This document shows, piece by piece, positions 1 to 5,907 of a DNA stretch of 7,403 nt; the stretch's first letter is position 1; the number at the start of each line of letters is the position of its first letter. The stretch is from contig CAJTVD010000013.1 of assembly GCA_910579495.1 (NCBI GenBank), forward strand, positions 56,754-64,156. The letters run 5' to 3'. The notes beneath the pieces are model-generated. The model searched no databases. It saw only the letters and a list, made by a program, of their open reading frames with translations, and was not told the DNA's origin. The translations under genes were made by a program, and so were the position numbers. This DNA is from an uncultured Lachnospiraceae bacterium (GTDB taxonomy: Bacteria > Bacillota > Clostridia > Lachnospirales > Lachnospiraceae).

Positions 1-1128
1 ATAAAGCCGGTCATTTACCTGCCCGGCGGGCTGGAGGGGATGCAGCGGGAGATGGTATTGGCTCATGAAAAAGTACACATTGCCCGCAGGGACCATCTGA
101 TCAAGCCCATTGCTGCCCTGGCGGTGTGCCTGCATTGGTTCAATCCCCTGGTGTGGCTGGCTTATTTTCTTATGGAGCAGGATATGGAGATTTCCTGTGA
201 CCAGGCGGTCTTGAAAAAAATAGGCTATGAAAACCGGAAGGATTATGCCAAGGCCCTTTTATATCTTTCAGGGGGATCCGGCCAGGGGATGAAATATCCC
301 GTTGCATTTGGTGAAAAAAGCGTGAAAGTGAGGATAAAAAATACTATGAGATTTAAAGGCGTAAAAACCTGGGCAGCGGCGTTGGCAGCGGTGGCAGTGC
401 TGTCAGTTTCCCTGCAGCTTGTTGTAAACGGAAGCGGAGGCATCCAAGAGCAGGCGTACCTGGGAGCTGGCAGGGAAGTACCCCGGGAACAGGAAGATCC
501 AGGGACGGACAGAGACGCCAGTGGGGAATATGTTGATGGGGAAGCAAGCAGGGGAAGTGAAGCGGCAGGGGAGATCCTTCTCCTGCCTGGGGAAAAAATT
601 ATTAATACACAGACCGCCTCCCAAGATCCCCAAAGCACAACAGACCATGAGTATTCTTCCTACCTAGATGACTATGCGCCATTGCTGCGGACCACAGCGG
701 AAACTGGGGATGCCCGTAATGCAGAGAAGATCCTGTTTGACCCGCCAGTGGCGGATGCCCGGATCTCCGACGACTTTGCGGTGAGGACCCACCCGGCTAC
801 CCAGGAGAAGCGTTTTCACAGTGGTATTGATTTTGCAGCGGAAAAGGGAACGCCTGTGATGGCAGCAGCAGAGGGGATCGTTTTTGAGGCCGGTTATGAC
901 GATACGGCAGGCAACTATGTGATCCTCCAGCACGAAAACGGAGAAATGACTTATTATGCCAACTGTGGGGAGATCCTTGTACAGGCGGGACAGGAGGTGG
1001 CAAGGGGGGAACAGATTGCCCTGGTTGGGACAAGCGGCAGAAGCACTGGCGCACATCTGCATTTTGCTTCCAGCAGTAACGGGAGATATACGGAGCCGGT
1101 GTTTTGGGAGTCTGTGGCAGTGCAGTGA
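1..1128 (+). CDS. M56/M23 fusion membrane metallopeptidase (5' end outside window)
   Basis: The reading frame is open from base 1, so the true start lies upstream; 375 residues are visible. A BlaR1-type M56 peptidase domain comes first, with the zinc motif HEKVH at visible residues 22-26 and a downstream acidic stretch (MEISCD) that fits the glutamate ligand of gluzincins. A hydrophobic segment at about residues 123-142 is a membrane helix. A polar, low-complexity linker follows, then an M23/LytM peptidoglycan endopeptidase domain with HSGID at 273-277 and HLHF at 352-355. In BlaR1 the M56 domain is cytosolic and the C-terminal part is outside, so the M23 domain should face the cell wall. M56/M23 fusions are known in Clostridia and often sit behind a BlaI-type repressor, which would lie before the window. 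One oddity is that the usual YAH histidine of M23 is asparagine here (N321, codon 961-963). Family confidence is high; substrate and activity are unknown. Confidence 0.9.
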   Translation: MKPVIYLPGGLEGMQREMVLAHEKVHIARRDHLIKPIAALAVCLHWFNPLVWLAYFLMEQDMEISCDQAVLKKIGYENRKDYAKALLYLSGGSGQGMKYPVAFGEKSVKVRIKNTMRFKGVKTWAAALAAVAVLSVSLQLVVNGSGGIQEQAYLGAGREVPREQEDPGTDRDASGEYVDGEASRGSEAAGEILLLPGEKIINTQTASQDPQSTTDHEYSSYLDDYAPLLRTTAETGDARNAEKILFDPPVADARISDDFAVRTHPATQEKRFHSGIDFAAEKGTPVMAAAEGIVFEAGYDDTAGNYVILQHENGEMTYYANCGEILVQAGQEVARGEQIALVGTSGRSTGAHLHFASSSNGRYTEPVFWESVAVQ

Positions 1129-1213
1129 TTGGTTCCTGGCCCAAGAGGCCAATGGCCTTGATGAGGGCGTGGGCCATGCAAAATGGAATGTTGGTTTAGT
1201 TTAAATTTTTTAG

Positions 1214-1242
1214 TTGAAAAAATACCGTATATTTAGTAAAAT
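1214..1242 (+). promoter_or_regulatory. Sigma-A-type promoter of the small membrane peptide gene
   Basis: TTGAAA (1214-1219) and TAAAAT (1237-1242) are separated by exactly 17 bases, five of six consensus bases in each box. The surrounding sequence is AT-rich. Transcription would begin near 1249, leaving a leader of about 118 bases before the ATG at 1367. The upstream protease gene ends at 1128 and no T-run terminator is obvious after it, so read-through is also possible. Confidence 0.65.
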
Positions 1243-1286
1243 AATCCCAGAGTGTGTTTGGTACATACAGCGATGGTATTTTGATG

Positions 1287-1325
1287 TGCCCAGGGGTATG
1301 CTTACGGTACAGATACCCTGTGGCA
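1287..1325 (+). other. Hairpin in the leader of the small membrane peptide mRNA
   Basis: CAGGGGTAT (1291-1299) pairs with ATACCCTG (1313-1320) with one bulged G. The stem extends outward as TGCC (1287-1290) with GGCA (1322-1325) across a bulged T. The total is about 12 base pairs with a 13-base loop. No T-run follows, so it is not a terminator. It ends 27 bases before the ribosome binding site. It matches no riboswitch class I recognise. Confidence 0.4.
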
Positions 1326-1366
1326 AATGGGCAAGGCAAAGACAGCATATTAAAGGAGATTTGGCA

Positions 1367-1480
1367 ATGGAATTTATGTTATTGGCAGGCGGCCTGGTAA
1401 TTATCATTATAGCGGTTGTGGTCTCGGTAGTGTCTTCGGTGGTGTCGGCTGTTGCGGCAGACCAGGATATTGAGGACTGA
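1367..1480 (+). CDS. Small single-pass membrane protein (37 aa), function unknown
   Basis: The ATG at 1367 sits seven bases behind a strong Shine-Dalgarno sequence (AAGGAG, within 1352-1360), which fixes the start; the longer frame opening at the TTG at 1214 is not supported. The 37-residue product begins MEFMLLAGG, continues as an unbroken Val/Ile/Ala/Ser helix to about residue 31, and ends in an acidic tail (DQDIED). There is no lipobox or signal peptidase site, so it should stay in the membrane as a single-span peptide with the acidic end exposed. It has its own promoter and an intrinsic terminator 36 bases after the stop, so it is probably expressed independently. The acidic, not basic, tail argues against typical Fst/Ldr-type toxins. 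I do not recognise the family. A regulatory micropeptide of a membrane complex is possible but unproven. Confidence 0.72.
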   Translation: MEFMLLAGGLVIIIIAVVVSVVSSVVSAVAADQDIED

Positions 1481-1515
1481 TTTCTGATAAATTCAATGAT
1501 GGCTGGCAGGAAAAG

Positions 1516-1540
1516 GATTGCGCTGTGCGCAGTCTTTTTT
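1516..1540 (+). terminator. Intrinsic terminator after the small membrane peptide gene
   Basis: GATTGCGC (1516-1523) and GCGCAGTC (1527-1534) form an 8-bp stem with one G-T wobble and a TGT loop, followed directly by six T (1535-1540). An A-tract at 1511-1514 lies opposite the T-run, so it could also stop transcription from the other strand. It closes the unit begun at the 1214-1242 promoter, giving a transcript of roughly 290 bases. Confidence 0.8.
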
Positions 1541-1584
1541 GCCGTGGGATGGGCAGTTATCCTTTGGGATAGTTCTTTTTAGAA

Positions 1585-1603
1585 ATTCTTAAGATTCCTT
1601 AAT
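1585..1603 (+). promoter_or_regulatory. CTTAA direct repeats, candidate OmpR-family operator
   Basis: CTTAA occurs at 1588-1592 and again at 1598-1602, exactly 10 bases apart, in the related contexts ATTCTTAAG and ATTCCTTAAT. Tandem half-sites one helical turn apart, just upstream of a -35 box (here 1614), are the usual layout of activating sites for winged-helix OmpR/PhoB regulators. The regulator encoded at 3802-4482 is the obvious candidate, but binding is inferred. Confidence 0.45.
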
Positions 1604-1613
1604 AGTGCGTTTA

Positions 1614-1642
1614 TTGATTTATGGGAAGGAAAGAAGTAGGAT
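1614..1642 (+). promoter_or_regulatory. Candidate promoter of the zinc-ribbon/DUF5685/J-protein operon
   Basis: TTGATT (1614-1619) and TAGGAT (1637-1642) are spaced by 17 bases, four of six consensus matches each. This moderate match would suit a promoter that needs an activator at the adjacent direct repeats. It lies after the terminator at 1516-1540 and gives a leader of about 37 bases before the ATG at 1686. Confidence 0.45.
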
Positions 1643-1685
1643 AGAGAGCAGAATAAACTAACCAAAGTTGAAAGGCGTGACCGCA

Positions 1686-2078
1686 ATGAAAGAAAAATTC
1701 TACCGATTTATGCAGGGAAGGTATGGAAACGACCAGTTAAACCGTTTCCTGATGTTTTTGGTGATGGCATGTTTCATATTGTCCTTATTCCGTGTCCGGC
1801 TGGTATACATAGTGGGAATTGGGTTACTGGTTTATGCATACTTCCGGATGTTTTCCAAAAACGCTTATAAGCGAAGGGCGGAAAATGCTGTATATCTGCG
1901 GTATGAATATAAGGTAAAGCAAACCTTCGCCACATGGAAGCGGGATATGCAGCAGCGGAAGACCCACCATATTTACCGTTGCCCTTCCTGCAGGCAGAAG
2001 ATCCGGATCCCCAGGGGAAAGGGAAAGATCGAGATCAGGTGCCCCAAGTGCAGCAATACCTTTATCAAAAAGAGCTGA
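1686..2078 (+). CDS. Two-helix membrane protein with C-terminal zinc ribbon
   Basis: The product has 130 residues. The start is ATG 1686, ten bases after AAAGG (1671-1675); a TTG at 1668 is in frame but has no binding site upstream, and the Shine-Dalgarno lies after it. A short basic N-terminus is followed by two hydrophobic segments (about residues 21-36 and 39-56) joined by a tight turn, then a basic, probably helical stretch. The C-terminus is a treble-clef or rubredoxin-like zinc ribbon with CPSC at 99-102 and CPKC at 119-122. The positive-inside rule places both ends in the cytoplasm, making this a membrane anchor that presents a zinc ribbon to cytosolic partners. It is the first gene of the group, 61 bases before the DUF5685 gene. 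A specific family name cannot be given; the topology and zinc ribbon are clear, the role is unknown. Confidence 0.82.
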   Translation: MKEKFYRFMQGRYGNDQLNRFLMFLVMACFILSLFRVRLVYIVGIGLLVYAYFRMFSKNAYKRRAENAVYLRYEYKVKQTFATWKRDMQQRKTHHIYRCPSCRQKIRIPRGKGKIEIRCPKCSNTFIKKS

Positions 2079-2139
2079 CTTTATTTCGAGGATGTAACAG
2101 TCCCGCCTGGCCGGGCTGCTACAAGGATGGGAGAATGCC

Positions 2140-3021
2140 ATGTTTGGATATATCATAATCAACAAGGGGGATATGAAGTTTAAAGAGTTTGACATTTACC
2201 ATTCTTATTATTGTGGGCTCTGTCAGGCTCTGAAAAATAAATTTGGGAAGGCAGGGCAGTTATGCCTGACCTATGATATGACATTTCTTGTGATGCTGCT
2301 GAGCAGCCTATATGAGCCGGAGACGGAAGTCGGGGAAATAAAATGCATCGCCCATCCTTTTGAGAAGCATTCCACAAGAACCAATGTGTTTTCTTTTTAT
2401 GGGGCGGACATGAATCTGTTTTTCGCCTATTATAAATGCAGGGACGACTGGGAGGACGAGCGCAAGTTCAGCCGGCTTGTTTACGGGAAGCTGCTGAAAA
2501 AAGCCTATAAGGAGATATGCGCCCAGTATGGCAGGAAAGCCAGGCGGATGGATGGCCTGATGCGTGAGCTTACCGCCCAGGAGAAAAGAAAAAATCAGAA
2601 TATCGACCAGATGGCGGGGCTTTTCGGTGAGGTCATGGGAGAGATCATGGCAGCGCGCGAGGATGAATGGCATGAGAGCCTTAAGGGAATGGGAGCTTAT
2701 CTGGGAAAGTTCATCTATCTGTTAGATGCCTATGAGGATGTGGAGGAGGATATCAGGCAGGGGAGGTATAATCCCCTGGCCAGAAGATTTAACGACCCTG
2801 ATTTCGAGGAAGAGATCAGGACGATCCTTACTATGATCATGGCAGGGTGCTGTAAGGAATTTGAAAAGCTTCCTGTGATTGAAAATGTAGAAATTTTGCG
2901 CAATATTCTCTACTCCGGTGTCTGGTACAGATACGAAGTGGTGAGGCAGAAAAGGGAAGAAGCCCAGTTGAAAGAGAAAGCGGGAAACAGGCAGGGAGTA
3001 GAAAATGCGAGATCCGTATGA
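2140..3021 (+). CDS. DUF5685 family protein with isoprenoid-synthase-like Asp motifs
   Basis: The product has 293 residues. ATG 2140 follows GGGAG (2128-2132) by seven bases. The opening MFGY..INK, the YCGLC motif (24-28) and the following TYDMTFL (44-50) are typical of DUF5685, an uncharacterised family of Firmicutes. The protein looks mainly helical, with no signal peptide or clear membrane span. CxxC (25-28) and CxxH (69-72) could form a metal site. Two acidic motifs stand out: CRDDWEDE (100-107), containing DDxxD, and DAYEDVEEDIRQGRYNP (196-212), preceded by MAGLFG (158-163) and YLG (187-189). These resemble in order and context the two substrate-Mg motifs of squalene/phytoene synthases (a CR..DD..DE type motif, then VAG.VG and LG..NILRDV.ED...GR..P). 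The 94-residue gap between motifs is shorter than in those enzymes. The gene overlaps the J-protein gene by 17 bases, indicating translational coupling. Family assignment is fairly sure; enzymatic activity is a hypothesis. Confidence 0.85.
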   Translation: MFGYIIINKGDMKFKEFDIYHSYYCGLCQALKNKFGKAGQLCLTYDMTFLVMLLSSLYEPETEVGEIKCIAHPFEKHSTRTNVFSFYGADMNLFFAYYKCRDDWEDERKFSRLVYGKLLKKAYKEICAQYGRKARRMDGLMRELTAQEKRKNQNIDQMAGLFGEVMGEIMAAREDEWHESLKGMGAYLGKFIYLLDAYEDVEEDIRQGRYNPLARRFNDPDFEEEIRTILTMIMAGCCKEFEKLPVIENVEILRNILYSGVWYRYEVVRQKREEAQLKEKAGNRQGVENARSV

Positions 3022-3721
3022 GGTTCTGGGGGTTTCCAGGAACGCCACAGAAGAAGAGATAAAAAAAGCATATAAAGCCCTCAGCAGGAAATATCACCCG
3101 GACGCCAACATTGATGATCCCCAGGCAGCTGAGGAAAAGTTTAAGGAGATCCAGCAGGCTTACCAACAGGTGATGAAAGACCGCACCGAGGGATATAATT
3201 ACCGGGGAAGCAGCTATGGGGGAGGCAGCCAGGGCGGCCCTTCGGGAAGCTATGGCGGCTTCGGCGGCTGGGATTTTGGGAGCTTCGGCGGTTTTGGGGG
3301 CTTTGGCAGCTCGGAGACCGGTTATGAGGAGGACGGCTACTTAAGGGCGGCAGGCAATTATGTGAGAAACGGTTATTACAGGGAAGCGCGGAACGTGTTA
3401 GACGGCATGGAGGAACAGGCCCGGAACGCCCGATGGTATTACTACAGCGCCCTGGCCCACGCGGGGCTGGGCAATCAGGTCTCTGCCCTGGAACATGCCA
3501 GGAGGGCGGCGGCCCTGGAACCGGACAACCGCACTTACAGCAACCTGTTATATCAATTTGAAAACGGCGGCGCATGGTACCGGCAGCGCCAGCATACTTA
3601 CGGCAGGCCCTATGTGGCAGGGGACGGGCTGTGCTTAAAGCTTTGTATCGCCAACATGATCTGTAATCTCTGCTGTGGAGGCGGGGGGCTTTGCTGTGGA
3701 GGCCCTTACTATAGATTTTAA
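3005..3721 (+). CDS. J-domain (DnaJ-like) protein with TPR region and Cys-rich tail
   Basis: The product has 238 residues. ATG 3005 lies inside the end of the DUF5685 gene, with GGGAG at 2994-2998 as its binding site. Residues 3-60 are a J domain with the HPD motif at 31-33, which stimulates DnaK ATPase in known J-proteins. Residues 70-103 are a Gly/Phe/Ser-rich linker. Residues 112-185 form helical repeats of TPR type (YYREARNVLDGM, then a YYYSALAHAGLGN..SALEHARRAAALEPDN pattern). The tail from 210 to 238 has seven cysteines (210, 214, 220, 223, 224, 230, 231) among glycine and hydrophobic residues. The zinc-finger and substrate domains of classical DnaJ are absent, so this is a class C co-chaperone, not the housekeeping dnaJ. 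J-proteins of this type occur beside DUF5685 genes in Clostridia, suggesting the two act together, perhaps with DnaK brought to the membrane through the neighbouring zinc-ribbon protein (inference). Confidence 0.88.
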   Translation: MRDPYEVLGVSRNATEEEIKKAYKALSRKYHPDANIDDPQAAEEKFKEIQQAYQQVMKDRTEGYNYRGSSYGGGSQGGPSGSYGGFGGWDFGSFGGFGGFGSSETGYEEDGYLRAAGNYVRNGYYREARNVLDGMEEQARNARWYYYSALAHAGLGNQVSALEHARRAAALEPDNRTYSNLLYQFENGGAWYRQRQHTYGRPYVAGDGLCLKLCIANMICNLCCGGGGLCCGGPYYRF

Positions 3722-3801
3722 GGAAGTGGCATGGGATCCAGGATCTATGGCGGGCCGGATATAGGATTGGTTTCACAGGCGTTTTCAAAAAAGGAGCGGC
3801 A

Positions 3802-4482
3802 ATGAGGGAGCAGATTCTGCTTGTGGAGGATGATGATACGATCGTTTTTGGCCTTTCAGAGCTTTTGGGGCAGGAGGGCTTTTTGGTGCGGGCTGTTTCT
3901 TCCCTTGCAGAAGCCCAGCATCTTGGGGAGGAGCTCCGGTTTGGCCTGGTACTGCTGGATCTGGGACTTCCCGACGGGGAAGGCTGGGAACTGCTGGAAA
4001 AGCGGGAGGCCGGTGCGCCCCCGGTGATCATCCTCTCGGCAAGGGAAGAAGAGAGGGATATTATCAGGGGACTGGATCTGGGGGCGGATGACTATGTGAC
4101 CAAGCCCTTTAAGGCAGGGGAGCTTTTGTCCCGTATCCGTGCCGTACTGCGACGCCAGGTGGGCGTAAGGGAACGGGAAGGGGCGCTGCGCTGCGGAAGT
4201 GTGTTTTTGGACAGGGAGCGGACGCTGGTTACGGAATCAGGCAGGGAAATCAGCTTAACGGCAGGGGAATACCGGCTTTTATTCTATTTTATGGAGAATA
4301 AAAACAGGACACTTACAAGAAATGCCCTGCTTCAATATTTGTGGGATAATTGCGGTGACTATGTGAACGATAACACCCTTACAGTCACTGTGAAGCGGCT
4401 TCGGGAAAAGCTGGGGGAAGAAGCACGGCAGGCGATCAAGACGGTGCGGGGTATTGGCTATCGGATGGAGGATTACCAGTGA
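3802..4482 (+). CDS. OmpR/PhoB-family response regulator (VncR-like)
   Basis: The product has 226 residues; ATG 3802 follows AAGGAG by about six bases. An N-terminal receiver domain (1-115) has the acidic pair D10/D11, phospho-acceptor D53 in LLDLGLPDG, S79 and K101 in the VTKPF motif, all expected residues present. The C-terminal winged-helix DNA-binding domain (about 130-225) shows LTAGEYRLLFYFMEN, the recognition-helix region VNDNTLTVTVKRLREKL, and the terminal wing IKTVRGIGYRM. It should bind tandem direct repeats as a dimer once phosphorylated by the kinase encoded next. It begins 80 bases after the J-protein gene with no clear terminator between, and its stop overlaps the kinase start by four bases. 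Targets are unknown; the CTTAA repeats at 1585-1603 are candidates. The resemblance to VncR is by general pattern only. Confidence 0.93.
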   Translation: MREQILLVEDDDTIVFGLSELLGQEGFLVRAVSSLAEAQHLGEELRFGLVLLDLGLPDGEGWELLEKREAGAPPVIILSAREEERDIIRGLDLGADDYVTKPFKAGELLSRIRAVLRRQVGVREREGALRCGSVFLDRERTLVTESGREISLTAGEYRLLFYFMENKNRTLTRNALLQYLWDNCGDYVNDNTLTVTVKRLREKLGEEARQAIKTVRGIGYRMEDYQ

Positions 4483-5678
4483 CCAACAGGAAAACAGGGA
4501 TTTTTTTCACAGCAGGCATCTTTACGGCCTGTTTTTTCTTTTTCATTACCGGGGCTTTTGCCGGGTATCGGTGGAACGAAAAGCTGTTCTACAATAAAAT
4601 GGCGGCGGTGGTGTCAGTACTGCCGCAGGAGCAAAAGGCATTGGCCAGGGCGCTGAAGGATACAGAGAAGTGTGACCTTTTGGCAGGCAGGGAAATTTTG
4701 CACCGCTATGGCTATGACGGCCATCTGCCCGGGCAGGGGGGATTTTTGCCTTATCTGGGGGCAAGCCTGCTCTTTTCCCTTCTGGGGGCAGCGGCAATAG
4801 GGCTCTGGCTTGGGCAGCAGGACAGGAAATTAAAGCAAAGGACGGAAACGCTTACCCAGTATTTGCGGCAGGTGGAGGAAGGGAACTACGCCCTCTGCTT
4901 TGAAAAGGGGCAGGATGGGCTTTCCCATCTGGAGGACGAAATCTACAAAACAGTGATGGCGCTGCGGGAAAGCCGGGAGGGGCTAAAACGGGAAAGGGAA
5001 AACCTGGCCCGGAACCTGGCGGATATATCCCATCAGCTGAAGACCCCTCTCACAGCCCTGTCTGTGCTGGTAGAGTTGCTCCGGCGGCGGGTGGTGGGAG
5101 AGGAAGAGCTTGCCCTGGCGGACAAGATGGAAAAGCAGACGGACAGGCTGGGCAATTTGACTGCTGCCCTGCTTACCCTGGCAAGGGCGGATGCAGGAGC
5201 CCTTACCTTTGACATGAGAAATGTACCTGTGGGTGAATTGCTTTCCGCCAGCCTGGAGTCCCTGCTTCCCCTTATGGAGGAAAAAGGCCAGCAAATGGAA
5301 ATTTACGGGGAGGAAGAGGTTTCCCTGTGCTGTGACCTGGGCTGGACCAGGGAGGCTTTGGGGAATCTTATGAAAAACGCTTCGGAACATGCCCCGGAAG
5401 GGTCAAAGATCTGGGTGCGTGTGTGGGAGAACCCGATTTATACAGGGATCGCCATAGAGGATGAAGGGGAGGGATTTTCCCCAAAGGATCTGCGCTGCCT
5501 GTTCCAGCGCTTCTACAAGGGAGAGCGATCTGGAAAGGGAGGCGCAGGTATTGGGCTTTCCCTTGCCAGATCCCTGATCGAGAGCCAGAACGGGGAGATA
5601 CGGGCGGAAAACAGGAAGCAGGGGGGCGCCAGGTTTGTGGTGAAATTTTATAAGGGGATGGGGGATGAGGGGAAGTGA
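4479..5678 (+). CDS. Membrane sensor histidine kinase (VncS-like)
   Basis: The product has 399 residues. It starts with GTG 4479 in a GTGA overlap with the regulator stop; GGAGG lies just upstream. Membrane helix 1 is at about 8-29 and helix 2 at about 89-111, with an external region of roughly 60 residues that has no recognised sensor fold. A HAMP-like linker (112-165) leads to the HisKA helix with phospho-acceptor H185 in SHQLKTP. The ATPase domain shows the N box (N296, N300 in LGNLMKNASEHAP), G1 DEGEGF (328-333), F box FQRFYKG (342-348) and G2 GGAGIGLSLAR (354-364). All catalytic elements are present. It should phosphorylate D53 of the preceding regulator. VncS-like kinases often stand next to ABC transporter genes such as vex; none lies here, since a tRNA gene follows. 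Confidence 0.93.
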   Translation: MTNRKTGIFFTAGIFTACFFFFITGAFAGYRWNEKLFYNKMAAVVSVLPQEQKALARALKDTEKCDLLAGREILHRYGYDGHLPGQGGFLPYLGASLLFSLLGAAAIGLWLGQQDRKLKQRTETLTQYLRQVEEGNYALCFEKGQDGLSHLEDEIYKTVMALRESREGLKRERENLARNLADISHQLKTPLTALSVLVELLRRRVVGEEELALADKMEKQTDRLGNLTAALLTLARADAGALTFDMRNVPVGELLSASLESLLPLMEEKGQQMEIYGEEEVSLCCDLGWTREALGNLMKNASEHAPEGSKIWVRVWENPIYTGIAIEDEGEGFSPKDLRCLFQRFYKGERSGKGGAGIGLSLARSLIESQNGEIRAENRKQGGARFVVKFYKGMGDEGK

Positions 5679-5698
5679 GGCTCTTCCAGTACTTTTTT
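5671..5698 (+). terminator. Weak candidate terminator after the kinase gene
   Basis: GGAAG (5671-5675) pairs with CTTCC (5683-5687) around a 7-base loop, and a run of six T follows at 5693-5698. The stem is short, overlaps the stop codon region, and the T-run begins five bases after it, so efficiency would be modest. It is the only terminator-like element directly after the operon. Confidence 0.3.
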
Positions 5699-5843
5699 GG
5701 CATCTTGTATCATTTTAAATCCCAATAAGAAATCGGGGCACCATTTAGGGACCGAAGCGACAAACACTATTTTTTAAGTAGAACTGCCCGGTGGGCGTTT
5801 CTTTTGTTGGATTCAACCAAAAAATTTTTACACAAAAAAATGC
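5699..5843. other. AT-rich intergenic stretch between kinase and tRNA-Gly
   Basis: No frame here has a binding site and convincing protein. A short hairpin GCCC-GGT-GGGC (5786-5796) followed by a T-rich tail (GTTTCTTTT) may be a second weak terminator, and A- and T-tracts dominate from 5815 to 5840 just before the tRNA promoter. I saw no T-box or riboswitch motif. Confidence 0.4.
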
Positions 5844-5872
5844 TTGCAAAATGAATAATTGTATGATATTAT
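5844..5872 (+). promoter_or_regulatory. Promoter of the tRNA-Gly gene
   Basis: TTGCAA (5844-5849) and TATTAT (5867-5872) are spaced by 17 bases, with an extended -10 TGA directly before the -10 box (5864-5866). A/T tracts lie upstream as a possible UP element. Transcription would start near 5879, about 29 bases before the tRNA. Confidence 0.7.
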
Positions 5873-5907
5873 AAATCCTGTCAATAAGCAAGTAGTAAAT
5901 AATGTGT

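Noticed and set aside
1152..1177. Inverted repeat ATGGCC...GGCCAT after the M56/M23 gene, considered as a terminator
   Set aside because: The stem is 6 bp with a 14-base loop and no T-run follows directly; nearby GGCC repeats make chance pairing likely.
1214..1366. Longer TTG-start version of the small membrane peptide (88 residues)
   Set aside because: The TTG coincides with the -35 box and has no ribosome binding site, while ATG 1367 has a strong one; the upstream residues do not look like a protein domain.
1496..1582. 28-codon frame (MMAGRKRIALC...) resembling a signal anchor
   Set aside because: It has no ribosome binding site nearby, and its sequence overlaps the strong intrinsic terminator at 1516-1540, which explains the region better.
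2102..2120. Hairpin CCCG...CGGG between the zinc-ribbon and DUF5685 genes
   Set aside because: The stem is short and no T-run follows; it is unlikely to terminate transcription inside the gene group.
3141..4031. Minus-strand frame of 296 codons
   Set aside because: It lies antisense to the clearly coding J-protein and response regulator, its translation is Ser/Pro/Arg-rich low-complexity, and no domain is visible.
5699..5907. Possible T-box or riboswitch upstream of tRNA-Gly
   Set aside because: No T-box consensus or conserved stem I structure is visible, and the downstream gene is a tRNA with a normal promoter only about 29 bases from the likely transcript start.
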